The position numbers and the translations under genes were made by a program. This document shows, one piece after another, positions 8,501-20,000 of a stretch of 64,000 nucleotides of DNA (positions within the stretch are counted from its first letter, which is position 1; each line of letters begins with the position of its first letter). This stretch comes from Persicaria tinctoria (taxonomy: Eukaryota; Streptophyta; Magnoliopsida; Caryophyllales; Polygonaceae), in the NCBI GenBank assembly GCA_037127255.1, contig JBANSL010000006.1, forward strand, positions 87,840,107 to 87,904,106. The letters are read 5' to 3'. Below the pieces are notes generated by a model, which was given only the letters and a program-made list of their open reading frames with translations, did no database searches and was not told the DNA's origin.

Positions 8501-9328
8501 AAATGGCTAGTCTCAGCGAGGAGCGTGATTTGTTAGAAGATTTTGAGAGAGGTGAAGGATGGAGAAGCGGTGTTGCTTCATCCTCTTAGGCGCGTCCGAC
8601 CCTAGAGACTCTTTCTTCCTCTTCTGAGAGTTCTTCCTCTAGCTCTGATGATTATTCGTCGGAGTCATCTTCTTCTACATCCGCATCTACTCCAGATCGA
8701 GTTGGTCCTACTGGTAGTCCTATTAAGGTGAGAAGGCACCGGAAGCGTTTTAACCCTCATGCTCTTTCGCAAGTCTTTCCCTGGCCAGCAGGTGTAGAAT
8801 TCTGTCTTCCTGAGGAAGGAGGTGGTTGCCTAGACGCTTATGAAGATTGTTTGGTTGTATACACAGCTAGCTTGTCTCAAGGCTTCCGACTTCCCCTGCA
8901 TCCTTTTTTTTCTCGAAGTCCTGCTCAGATCGTTCCTAATGGTTGTATGTTTTTTACCAGTTTTATTATGAGGTGTAAGGAAATTGGTGTCGCTCCTTCT
9001 TTGAAGTTAATGTTCAGTATCTTTTCCTTAAAAAAGGGGACTCAGGATTCAAGGTTTTACCAGTGCAACTCAAGTTGTGGGTATATGGAAAGGTTGTCTA
9101 GCAAACCGAATTGGAAGTACAAGTGGTTTTTGGTCCGCGATAGATCTGGGCAAGGCTTTAATTGTCGAACTGTTCCGGGGCTTTTTTGCTCTGTGATGAA
9201 ACCAAAAATTTCCAATCTTTCTCAGTTTAAGCTATCGTTTTCTCATACTCCTAGATTTCCGTGGGATGAAATGCTATCCGCGTTTCGTCTTGAGATGGCC
9301 GGCTTGAGTTTGCCTCATCCGCGACTAG

Positions 9329-9430
9329 GTGGCTCTTCTGTTTTATTGTTTTTCTTGGTGTATAAATTTGTGTCTTCATGTTTTGTCTTTCTTTGACGGA
9401 TGATTTATCGTGGACTGTTTTTGTGTTTAG
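9329..9430 (+). other. Predicted intron 1 of the PF04195-like gene
   Basis: The donor GTGGCT follows CTAG; the acceptor is TTGTGTTTAG; the sequence between is T-rich. Joining the flanks keeps the reading frame and leads into the Lys-rich segment. Read through without splicing, the frame ends in a hydrophobic tail that does not fit the family. Confidence 0.5.
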
Positions 9431-9891
9431 ATAAAATGGACTTGGACTCACTTTTGAAGTGACACAAATCCAGGTCCGAAAAGAAGAAAAAGACAAGCCT
9501 GGCGGTTATTGATCCTCCTGCTCCTCTTCCAGCTCCGGAAGTGGCACCATCCGTTGAGATGAGTATTGCGGAGGAGACGGGCGTTTTGGTTGGGTCCTCT
9601 TCACTGGTTCCCGTGTCTAGGGAAAAGCGCGTTCGTTATCCCACCCCTAAAGCCTTCAAATCGAAGAAAAGGAAAGTTTGTGTCGCTGTTGGGCCTTCAG
9701 ACACGGGTGAAAGGGGACTCTTTTTAGAGGGTGAAGCAACTCTTCGTGAATTTCCCATTCCCGGTTTCAACTTGATTGATCTGCAAGGTCTTGCCTTCCG
9801 GGCTAAAAAACGTTGTCTTCCGGAGCAGGGGTACATTAGCCGTCTGGATCCTGTTACCCTTTCGACCAACTTTGATCGTATTATTCAGTGG

Positions 9892-9983
9892 GTAAGTTCG
9901 TTCTATCATCTGCTTTTGCTTCTCCTTTTGTAGTACTTTGACGCGGTATAATCCCTGATCCTCTTTTATTGTTCTTGACTCAG
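9892..9983 (+). other. Predicted intron 2 of the PF04195-like gene
   Basis: A strong GTAAGT donor follows a TGG codon; the acceptor is TTGACTCAG at 9983. Phase is 0 on both sides, and the join links the domain after the basic patch to the coiled coil. T-richness before the acceptor supports it. Confidence 0.6.
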
Positions 9984-10378
9984 CTGAGGGTGATCCAACC
10001 GGACGTTGAAATGCATTTGGTGTGTGGCGAAAAGAGTCTCAAAAAGAAAGATGAGGAGATTAAGAAGTTGTCCCATCAGCTGCGGATCATGGGGAATACT
10101 GTTGGCGACCCAGCCTCGGTGGAGAAGTTCCGAAAGAGGTATGTGGATCTTCATGAGGAGGTGCAGTTACAGAAGGAAGCTATGGTAGTTCTACAGAAAA
10201 AACATGATGATTTGAAAGTTTCTCTGGATGCTGCTACCTCACGCGTCAAGGAGCTTGAAACAATGGATAAGAGTTCTCAGGAACTTCTCTTGGCTAGGCA
10301 AGTTAGCATCGACAAGTTGGAGGAGGAATTATCTATCCTTCACGAAGAAGCATCCATGACAAGACAAGAACTTAATCT

Positions 10379-13300
10379 TCTGATCGAATCTGCATTCTCA
10401 GAGATGATATTTTACATAAAGTCCTGGGACGCTGGAGTTGGGCTCCGCGTCAGGCCTCTGATCGAATCTGCATGTTCAGAGACAACATTTTATATAAATT
10501 CCTGAGACGCTGGAGTTGGGCTCCGCGTCAGGCCTCTGATCGAATCTGGAGTCTCAGAGACAATATTTTATATAAAGTCCTGGGACGCTGGACATTGGCT
10601 CCGCGTCAGGCCTCTGATCGAATCTGCCTTCTCAGAGACGATATTTTACATAAAGTCCTGGGACGCTGGAGCTTGGCTCCGCGTCAGGCCTCTCATCGAA
10701 TCTGCATTCTCAGAGACGATATTTTACATAAAGTCCTGGGACGTTGGAGCTTGGCTCGGCGTCAGGCCTCTGATCGAATCTACATTCTCAAAGACGATAT
10801 TTTACATAAAGTCCTGGGACACCGGAGCTGGGCTCCGCGTCAGGCCTCTGATCGAATCTACATTCTCAGAGACGATATTTTACATAAAGTCTTGGGACGC
10901 TGGAGCTGGTCTCCGCGTCAGGCCTCTGATCGAATCTGCATTCTCAGAGACAATATTTTATATAAAGTCCTGGGACGCTGGAGATTGGCTCCGCATCAGG
11001 CCTCTGATCGAATATGCCTTCTTAGAGACGATATTTTGCATAAGGTCCTGGGACAATGGAGCTTGGCTCCGCGTCAGGCCTCTGATCGAATCTGCATTCT
11101 CAGAGACGATATTTTACATAAAGTCCTGGGACGCTGGAGCTTGGCCCCGCGTCAGGCCTCTGATCGAATCTAAATTCTCAGAGACGAAATTTTACATAGA
11201 GTCCTAGGACGCTGGAGCTTGGCTCCGCGTCAGGCCTCTGATCGAATCTGCATTCTCAGAGACGATATTTTACATAAAGTCATGGGACGCTGGAGCTGGG
11301 CTCCGCGTCAGGCCTCTGATCGAATCTGCATTCTCAGAGACAATATTTTATATAAATTCCTGAGACGCTGGAGCTGGGCTCCACGTCAGGCCTCTGATCG
11401 AATCTGCATTCTCAGAGACAATATTTTATATAAAGTCCTGGGACGCTGGAGATTGGCTCCGCGTCAGGCCTCTGATCGAATATGCCTTCTTAGAGACGAT
11501 ATTTTACATAAAGTCCTGGGACAATGGAGCTTGGCTCCGCGTCAGGCTTCTAATCGAATCTGCATTCTCAGAGACGATATTTTACATAAAGTCCTAGGAC
11601 GCTGGAGCTTGGCCCCGCGTCAGGCCTCTGATCGAATCTAAATTCTCAGAGACGATATTTTACATAAAGTCCAAGGACGCTGGAGCTTGGCTCCGCGTCA
11701 GGCCTCTGATCGAATCTGCATTCTCAGAGACGATATTTTACATAAAGTCATGGGACGCTGGAGCTGGGCTCCGCGTCAAGCCTCTGATTGAATCTGCATT
11801 CTCAGAGATGATATTTTACATAAAGTCCTGGGACGCTGGAGCTGGGCTCCGCGTCAGGCCTCTGATCGAATCTGCATTCTCAGAGACAATATTTTATATA
11901 AATTCCTGAGACGCTAGAGCTGGGCTCCACGTCGGGCCTCTGATCGAATCTGCATTCTCAGAGACGATATTTTACATAAAGTCCTGGGACGCTGGAGCTT
12001 GGCTCCACGTCAGGCCTCTGATCGAATCTCCATTCTCAGAGACGATATTTTATATAAAGTCCTGGGACGCTGGAGCTGGGCTCCGCGTCAGGCCTCTGAT
12101 CGAATCTGCATTCTCAGAGACGATATTTTATACAAAGTCCTGGGACGCTGGAGCTTGGCTCCGCGTCAGGCCTCTGATCGAATCTGCATTCTCAAAGACC
12201 ACATTTTATATAAATTCCTGAGACGCTGGAGTTGGGCTCCGCGTCAGGCCTCTGATCGAATCTTCATTCTCAGAGACAATATTTTACATAATGTCCTGGA
12301 ACGCTGGAGCTTGGCTCCGAGTCAGGCCTCTGATCGAATCTGCATTCTCAGAGACGATATTTTACATAAAGTCATGGGACGCTGGAGCTGGGCTCCGCGT
12401 CAGGCCTCTGATTGAATCTGCATTCTCAGAGACGATATTTTACATAAAGTCATGGGACGCTGGAGCTGGGCTCCGCGTCAGGCCTCTGATCGAATCTGCA
12501 TTCTCAGAGACAATATTTTATATAAATTCCTGAGACGCTGGAGCTGGGCTCCACGTCAGGCCTCTGATCGAATCTGCATTCTCAGAGACAATATTTTATA
12601 TAAAGTCCTGGGACGCTGGAGATTGGCTCCGCGTCAGGCCTCTGATCGAATATGCCTTCTTAGAGACGATATTTTACATAAAGTCCTGGGACAATGGAGC
12701 TTGGCTCCGCGTCAGGCTTCTAATCGAATCTGCATTCTCAGAGACGATATTTTACATAAAGTCCTAGGACGCTGGAGCTTGGCCCCGCGTCAGGCCTCTG
12801 ATCGAATCTAAATTCTCAGAGACGATATTTTACATAAAGTCCAAGGACGCTGGAGCTTGGCTCCGCGTCAGGCCTCTGATCGAATCTGCATTCTCAGAGA
12901 CGATATTTTACATAAAGTCATGGGACGCTGGAGCTGGGCTCCGCGTCAAGCCTCTGATTGAATCTGCATTCTCAGAGATGATATTTTACATAAAGTCCTG
13001 GGACGCTGGAGCTGGGCTCCGCGTCAGGCCTCTGATCGAATCTGCATTCTCAGAGACAATATTTTATATAAATTCCTGAGACGCTAGAGCTGGGCTCCAC
13101 GTCGGGCCTCTGATCGAATCTGCATTCTCAGAGACGATATTTTACATAAAGTCCTGGGACGCTGGAGCTTGGCTCCACGTCAGGCCTCTGATCGAATCTC
13201 CATTCTCAGAGACGATATTTTATATAAAGTCCTGGGACGCTGGAGATTGGCTCCGTGTCAGGCCTCTGATCGAATATGCCTTCTTAGAGACGATATTTTA

Positions 13301-14050
13301 CATAAAGTCCTGGGACAATGGAGCTTGGCTCCGCGTCAGGCTTCTAATCGAATCTGCATTCTCAGAGACGATATTTTACATAAAGTCCTAGGACGCTGGA
13401 GCTTGGCCCCGCGTCAGGCCTCTGATCGAATCTAAATTCTCAGAGACGATATTTTACATAAAGTCCAAGGACGCTGGAGCTTGGCTCCGCGTCAGGCCTC
13501 TGATCGAATCTGCATTCTCAGAGACGATATTTTACATAAAGTCATGGGACGCTGGAGCTGGGCTCCGCGTCAAGCCTCTGATTGAATCTGCATTCTCAGA
13601 GACGATATTTTACATAAAGTCCTGGGACGCTGGAGCTGGGCTCCGCGTCAGGCCTCTGATCGAATCTGCATTCTCAGAGACAATATTTTATATAAATTCC
13701 TGAGACGCTAGAGCTGGGCTCCACGTCGGGCCTCTGATCGAATCTGCATTCTCATAGATGATATTTTACATAAAGTCCTGGGACGCTGGAGCTTGGCTCC
13801 ACGTCAGGCCTCTGATCGAATCTGCATTCTCAGAGACGATATTTTATATAAAGTCCTGGGACGCTAGAGCTTGGCTCCGCGTCAGGCCTCTGATGGAATC
13901 TGCATTCTCAGAGACCACATTTTATATAAATTCCTGAGACGCTGGAGTTGGGCTCCGCGTCAGGCCTCTGATCGAATCTTCATTCTCGGAGACAATATTT
14001 TACATAATGTCCTGGAACGCTGGAGCTTGGCTCCGAGTCAGGCCTCTGAT
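10379..14050 (+). repeat. Array domain 1: diverged left edge and 15-unit copies
   Basis: The first about ten units carry private changes not seen later, such as GCATGTTCAG at about 10470, GGAGTCTCAG at about 10547 and CTCGGCGTC at about 10754. Further in, 11275-12075 and 12445-13245 are near-identical at an offset of 1170 bp (15 units). Both include the rare variants CCAAGGACGC and CGCGTCAAGCC. A further shift of 8 units (624 bp) repeats part of this at 13245-13700. The boundary with the next domain is my judgement from variant content. Confidence 0.6.
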
Positions 14051-17000
14051 TGAATCTGCATTCTCAGAGACGATATTTTACATATGGTCATGGGACGCTG
14101 GAGCTGGGCTCCGCGTCAGGCCTCTGATTGAATCTGTATTCTCAGAGACGATATTTTACATAAAGTCCTAGGACGCTGGAGCTGGGCTCCGCGTCAGGCC
14201 TCTGATTGAATCTGCATTCTCAGAGACGATATTTTACATAAAGTCCTGGGACGCTGGAGCTGGGCTCCGCGTTAGGCCTCTGATCGAATCTTCATTCTCA
14301 GAGACAATATTTTACATAAAGTCCTGGGACACTAGAGCTTGGCTCCGCGTCAGGCATCTGATCGAATCTGCATTCTCAGAGACGATATTTTGCATAAAGT
14401 CCTGGGACACCGGAGCTGGGCTCCGCGTCAGGCCTCTGATCGAATCTTCATTCTCAGAGACAATATTTTACATAAAGTCCTGGGACGCTGGAGCTTGGCT
14501 CCGCATCAGGCCTCTGATCGAATCTGCATTCTCAGAGACGATATTTTACATAAAGTCCTGGGACACCGGAGCTGGGCTCCGCGTCAGGCCTCTGATCGAA
14601 TCTCCATTCGCAGAGACGATATTTTACATAAAGTCCTAGGACGCTGCAGCTGGGCTCCGCGTCAGGCCTCTGATCGAATCTGCATTCTCAGAGACGATAT
14701 TTTACATAAAGTCCTGGGACGCTGGAGCTTGGCTCCGCGTCAGGCCTCTGATTGAATATGCATTCTCAGAGACGATATTTTACATAAAGTCATGGGACGC
14801 TGGAGCTAGGCTCCGCGTCAGGCCTCTGATTGAATCTGCATTCTCAGAGACGATATTTTACATAAAGTCCTGGGACGCTGGTGTTGGGCTCCGCGTCAGG
14901 CCTCTGATCGAATCTGCATTCTCAGAGACAATATTTTATATAAATTCCTGAGACGCTGGAGCTGGGCTCCACGTCAGGCCTCTGATCGAATCTGCATTCT
15001 CAGAGACAATATTTTACATAAAGTCCTGGGACAATGGAGCTTGGCTCCGCGTCAGGCTTCTAATCGAATCTGCATTCTCAGAGACGATATTTTACATAAA
15101 GTCCTAGGACGCTGGAGCTGGGCTCCGCGTCAGGCCTCTGATCGAATCTGCATTCTCAGAGACGATATTTTACATAAAGTCCTAGGACGCTGGAGCTTGG
15201 CCCCGCGTCAGGCCTCTGATCGAATCTGCATTCTCAGAGACCACATTTTATATAAATTCCTGAGACGCTGGAGTTGGGCTCCGCGTCAGGCCTCTGATCG
15301 AATCTTCATTCTCGGAGACAATATTTTACATAATGTCCTGGAACGCTGGAGCTTGGCTCCGAGTCAGGCCTCTGATTGAATCTGTATTCTCAGAGACGAT
15401 ATTTTACATAAAGTCATGGGACGCTGGAGCTGGGCTCCGCGTCAGGCCTCTGATTGAATCTGCATTCTCAGAGACGATATTTTACATAAAGTCCTAGGAC
15501 GCTGGAGCTGGGCTCCGCGTCAGGCCTCTGATTGAATCTGCATTCTCAGAGACGATATTTTACATAAAGTCCTGGGACGCTGGAGCTGGGCTCCGCGTCA
15601 GGCCTCTGATCGAATCTTCATTCTCAGAGACAATATTTTACATAAAGTCCTGGGACACTGGAGCTTGGCTCCGCGTCAGGCATCTGATCGAATCTGCATT
15701 CTCAGAGACGATATTTAGCATAAAGTCCTGGGACACCGGAGCTGGGCTCCGCGTCAGGCCTCTGATCGAATCTTCATTCTCGGAGACAATATTTTACATA
15801 ATGTCCTAGAACGCTGGAGCTTGGCTCCGAGTCAGGCCTCTGATTGAATCTGCATTCTCAGAGACGATATTTTACATAAAGTCATGGGACGCTGGAGCTG
15901 GGCTCCGCGTCAGGCCTCTGATTGAATCTGTATTCTCAGAGACGATATTTTACATAAAGTCCTAGGACGCTGGAGCTGGGCTCCGCGTCAGGCCTCTGAT
16001 TGAATCTGCATTCTCAGAGACGATATTTTACATAAAGTCCTGGGACGCTGGAGCTGGGCTCCGCGTCAGGCCTCTGATCGAATCTTCATTCTCAGAGACA
16101 ATATTTTACATAAAGTCCTGGGACACTAGAGCTTGGCTCCGCGTCAGGCATCTGATCGAATCTGCATTCTCAGAGACGATATTTTGCATAAAGTCCTGGG
16201 ACACCGGAGCTGGGCTCCGCGTCAGGCCTCTGATCGAATCTTCATTCTCAGAGACAATATTTTACATAAAGTCCTGGGACGCTGGAGCTTGGCTCCGCAT
16301 CAGGCCTCTGATCGAATCTGCATTCTCAGAGACGATATTTTACATAAAGTCCTGGGACACCGGAGCTGGGCTCCGCGTCAGGCCTCTGATCGAATCTCCA
16401 TTCGCAGAGACGATATTTTACATAAAGTCCTAGGACGCTGCAGCTGGGCTCCGCGTCAGGCCTCTGATCGAATCTGCATTCTCAGAGACGATATTTTACA
16501 TAAAGTCCTGGGACGCTGGAGCTTGGCTGCGCGTCAGGCCTCTGATTGAATATGCATTCTCAGAGATGATATTTTACATAAAGTCATGGGACGCTGGAGC
16601 TAGGCTCCGCGTCAGGCCTCTGATCGAATCTGCATTCTCAGAGACGATATTTTACATAAAGTCCTAGGACGCTGGAGCTTGGCCCCGCGTCAGGCCTCTG
16701 ATCGAATCTGCATTCTCAGAGACCACATTTTATATAAATTCCTGAGACGCTGGAGTTGGGCTCCGCGTCAGGCCTCTGATCGAATCTTCATTCTCGGAGA
16801 CAATATTTTACATAATGTCCTGGAACGCTGGAGCTTGGCTCCGAGTCAGGCCTCTGATTGAATCTGCATTCTCAGAGACGATATTTTACATAAAGTCATG
16901 GGACGCTGGAGCTGGGCTCCGCGTCAGGCCTCTGATTGAATCTGCATTCTCAGAGACGATATTTTACATAAAGTCCTAGGACGCTGGAGCTGGGCTCCGC

Positions 17001-20000
17001 GTCAGGCCTCTGATTGAATCTGCATTCTCAGAGACGATATTTTACATAAAGTCCTGGGACGCTGGAGCTGGGCTCTGCGTCAGGCCTCTGATCGAATCTT
17101 CATTCTCAGAGACAATATTTTACATAAAGTCCTGGGACACTGGAGCTTGGCTCCGCGTCAGGCATCTGATCGAATCTGCATTCTCAGAGACGATATTTTA
17201 CATAAAGTCCTGGGACGCTGGAGCTTGGCTGCGCGTCAGGCCTCTGATTGAATATGCATTCTCAGAGATGATATTTTACATAAAGTCATGGGACGCTGGA
17301 GCTAGGCTCCGCGTCAGGCCTCTGATCGAATCTGCATTCTCAGAGACGATATTTTACATAAAGTCCTAGGACGCTGGAGCTTGCCCCCGCGTCAGGCCTC
17401 TGATCGAATCTGCATTCTCAGAGACCACATTTTATATAAATTCCTGAGACGCTGGAGTTGGGCTCCGCGTCAGGCCTCTGATTGAATCTGCATTCTCAGA
17501 GACGATATTTTACATAAAGTCCTAGGACGCTGGAGCTAGGCTCCGCGTCAGGCCTCTGATTGAATCTGCATTCTCAGAGACGATATTTTACATAAAGTCC
17601 TGGGACGCTGGTGTTGGGCTCTGCGTCAGGCCTCTGATCGAATCTGCATTCTCAGAGACAATATTTTATATAAATTCCTGAGACGCTGGAGCTGGGCTCC
17701 ACGTCAGGCCTCTGATCGAATCTGCATTCTCAGAGACAATATTTTACATAAAGTCCTGGGACAATGGAGCTTGGCTCCGCGTCAGGCTTCTAATCGAATC
17801 TGCATTCTCAGAGACGATATTTTACATAAAGTCCTAGGACGCTGGAGCTGGGCTCCGCGTCAGGCCTCTGATCGAATCTGCATTCTCAGAGACGATATTT
17901 TACATAAAGTCCTAGGACGCTGGAGCTTGGCCCCGCGTCAGGCCTCTGATCGAATCTGCATTCTCAGAGACCACATTTTATATAAATTCCTGAGACGCTG
18001 GAGTTGGGCTCCGCGTCAGGCCTCTGATCGAATCTTCATTCTCGGAGACAATATTTTACATAATGTCCTGGAACGCTGGAGCTTGGCTCCGAGTCAGGCC
18101 TCTGATTGAATCTGCATTCTCAGAGACGATATTTTACATAAAGTCCTAGGACGCTGGAGCTGGGCTCCGCGTCAGGCCTCTGATTGAATCTGCATTCTCA
18201 GAGACGATATTTTCCATAAAGTCCTGGGACGCTGGAGCTGGGCTCCGCGTCAGGCCTCTGATCGAATCTTCATTCTCAGAGACAATATTTTACATAAAGT
18301 CCTGGGACACTGGAGCTTGGCTCCGCGTCAGGCATCTGATCGAATCTGCATTCTCAGAGACGATATTTAGCATAAAGTACTGGGACACCGGAGCTGGGCT
18401 CCGCGTCAGGCCTCTGATTGAATCTGCATTCTCAGAGACGATATTTTACATAAAGTCCTAGGACGCTGGAGCTGGGCTCCGCGTCAGGCCTCTGATTGAA
18501 TCTGCATTCTCAGAGACGATATTTTACATAAAGTCCTGGGACGCTGGAGCTGGGCTCCGCGTCAGGCCTCTGATCGAATCTTCATTCTCAGAGACAATAT
18601 TTTACATAAAGTCCTGGGACACTGGAGCTTGGCTCCGCGTCAGGCATCTGATCGAATCTGCATTCTCAGAGACGATATTTAGCATAAAGTCCTGGGACAC
18701 CGGAGCTGGGCTCCGCGTCAGGCCTCTGATCGAATCTTCATTCTCGGAGACAATATTTTACATAATGTCCTGGAACGCTGGAGCTTGGCTCCGAGTCAGG
18801 CCTCTGATTGAATCTGCATTCTCAGAGACGATATTTTACATAAAGTCATGGGACGCTGGAGCTGGGCTCCGCGTCAGGCCTCTGATTGAATCTGTATTCT
18901 CAGAGACGATATTTTACATAAAGTCCTAGGACGCTGGAGCTGGGCTCCGCGTCAGGCCTCTGATTGAATCTGCATTCTCAGAGACGATATTTTACATAAA
19001 GTCCTGGGAAGCTGGAGCTGGGCTCCGCGTCAGGCCTCTGATCGAATCTTCATTCTCAGAGACAATATTTTACATAAAGTCCTGGGACACTAGAGCTTGG
19101 CTCCGCGTCAGGCATCTGATCGAATCTGCATTCTCAGAGACGATATTTTGCATAAAGTCCTGGGACACCGGAGCTGGGCTCCGCGTCAGGCCTCTGATCG
19201 AATCTTCATTCTCAGAGACAATATTTTACATAAAGTCCTGGGACGCTGGAGCTTGGCTCCGCATCAGGCCTCTGATCGAATCTGCATTCTCAGAGACGAT
19301 ATTTTACATAAAGTCCTGGGACACCGGAGCTGGGCTCCGCGTCAGGCCTCTGATCGAATCTCCATTCGCAGAGACGATATTTTACATAAAGTCCTAGGAC
19401 GCTGCAGCTGGGCTCCGCGTCAGGCCTCTGATCGAATCTGCATTCTCAGAGACGATATTTTACATAAAGTCCTGGGACGCTGGAGCTTGGCTGCGCGTCA
19501 GGCCTCTGATTGAATATGCATTCTCAGAGATGATATTTTACATAAAGTCATGGGACGCTGGAGCTAGGCTCCGCGTCAGGCCTCTGATCGAATCTGCATT
19601 CTCAGAGACGATATTTTACATAAAGTCCTAGGACGCTGGAGCTTGGCCCCGCGTCAGGCCTCTGATCGAATCTGCATTCTCAGAGACCACATTTTATATA
19701 AATTCCTGAGACGCTGGAGTTGGGCTCCGCGTCAGGCCTCTGATCGAATCTTCATTCTCGGAGACAATATTTTACATAATGTCCTGGAACGCTGGAGCTT
19801 GGCTCCGAGTCAGGCCTCTGATTGAATCTGCATTCTCAGAGACGATATTTTACATAAAGTCATGGGACGCTGGAGCTGGGCTCCGCGTCAGGCCTCTGAT
19901 TGAATCTGCATTCTCAGAGACGATATTTTACATAAAGTCCTAGGACGCTGGAGCTGGGCTCCGCGTCAGGCCTCTGATTGAATCTGCATTCTCAGAGACG

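Larger units (their letters stand above)
8503..10505 (+). pseudogene. Retrotransposon accessory gene, 'putative gypsy-type transposon' family (PF04195-like), with coiled-coil C-terminus; broken
   Basis: The predicted structure is three coding exons (8503-9328, 9431-9891, 9984-10505) with GT-AG introns of 102 and 92 bp. Phase is kept across both joins. Exon 1 encodes a Ser/Asp-rich N-terminus (about residues 30-60), a basic patch, then the family's core: FPWPAGVEF, a Gly-rich loop, GFRLPLHPFF, PNGCMFF, a conserved Cys/Glu helix, and a region ending NWKYKWFLVRD. Exon 2 carries a Lys-rich patch (SEKKKK), Pro-rich text and RYPTPKAFKSKKRK, which resembles a nuclear signal. Exon 3 is a coiled coil (about 10030-10370) that runs directly into the satellite array and ends at TGA 10503. 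In-frame stops at 8587-8589 (TAG) and 9460-9462 (TGA) break it. The function of this family is not established; it is found in plant transposon contexts, including Tat-lineage elements as an extra ORF. The first stop could instead be a splice acceptor (CCTCTTAG), and translation could start downstream. Confidence 0.6.

Noticed and set aside
9251..10188. Alternative-frame and minus-strand frames over the PF04195-like gene (9251-9496, 9636-9909, 9966-10154, 10006-10188)
   Set aside because: They overlap the well-supported spliced plus-strand frame and have no family resemblance.
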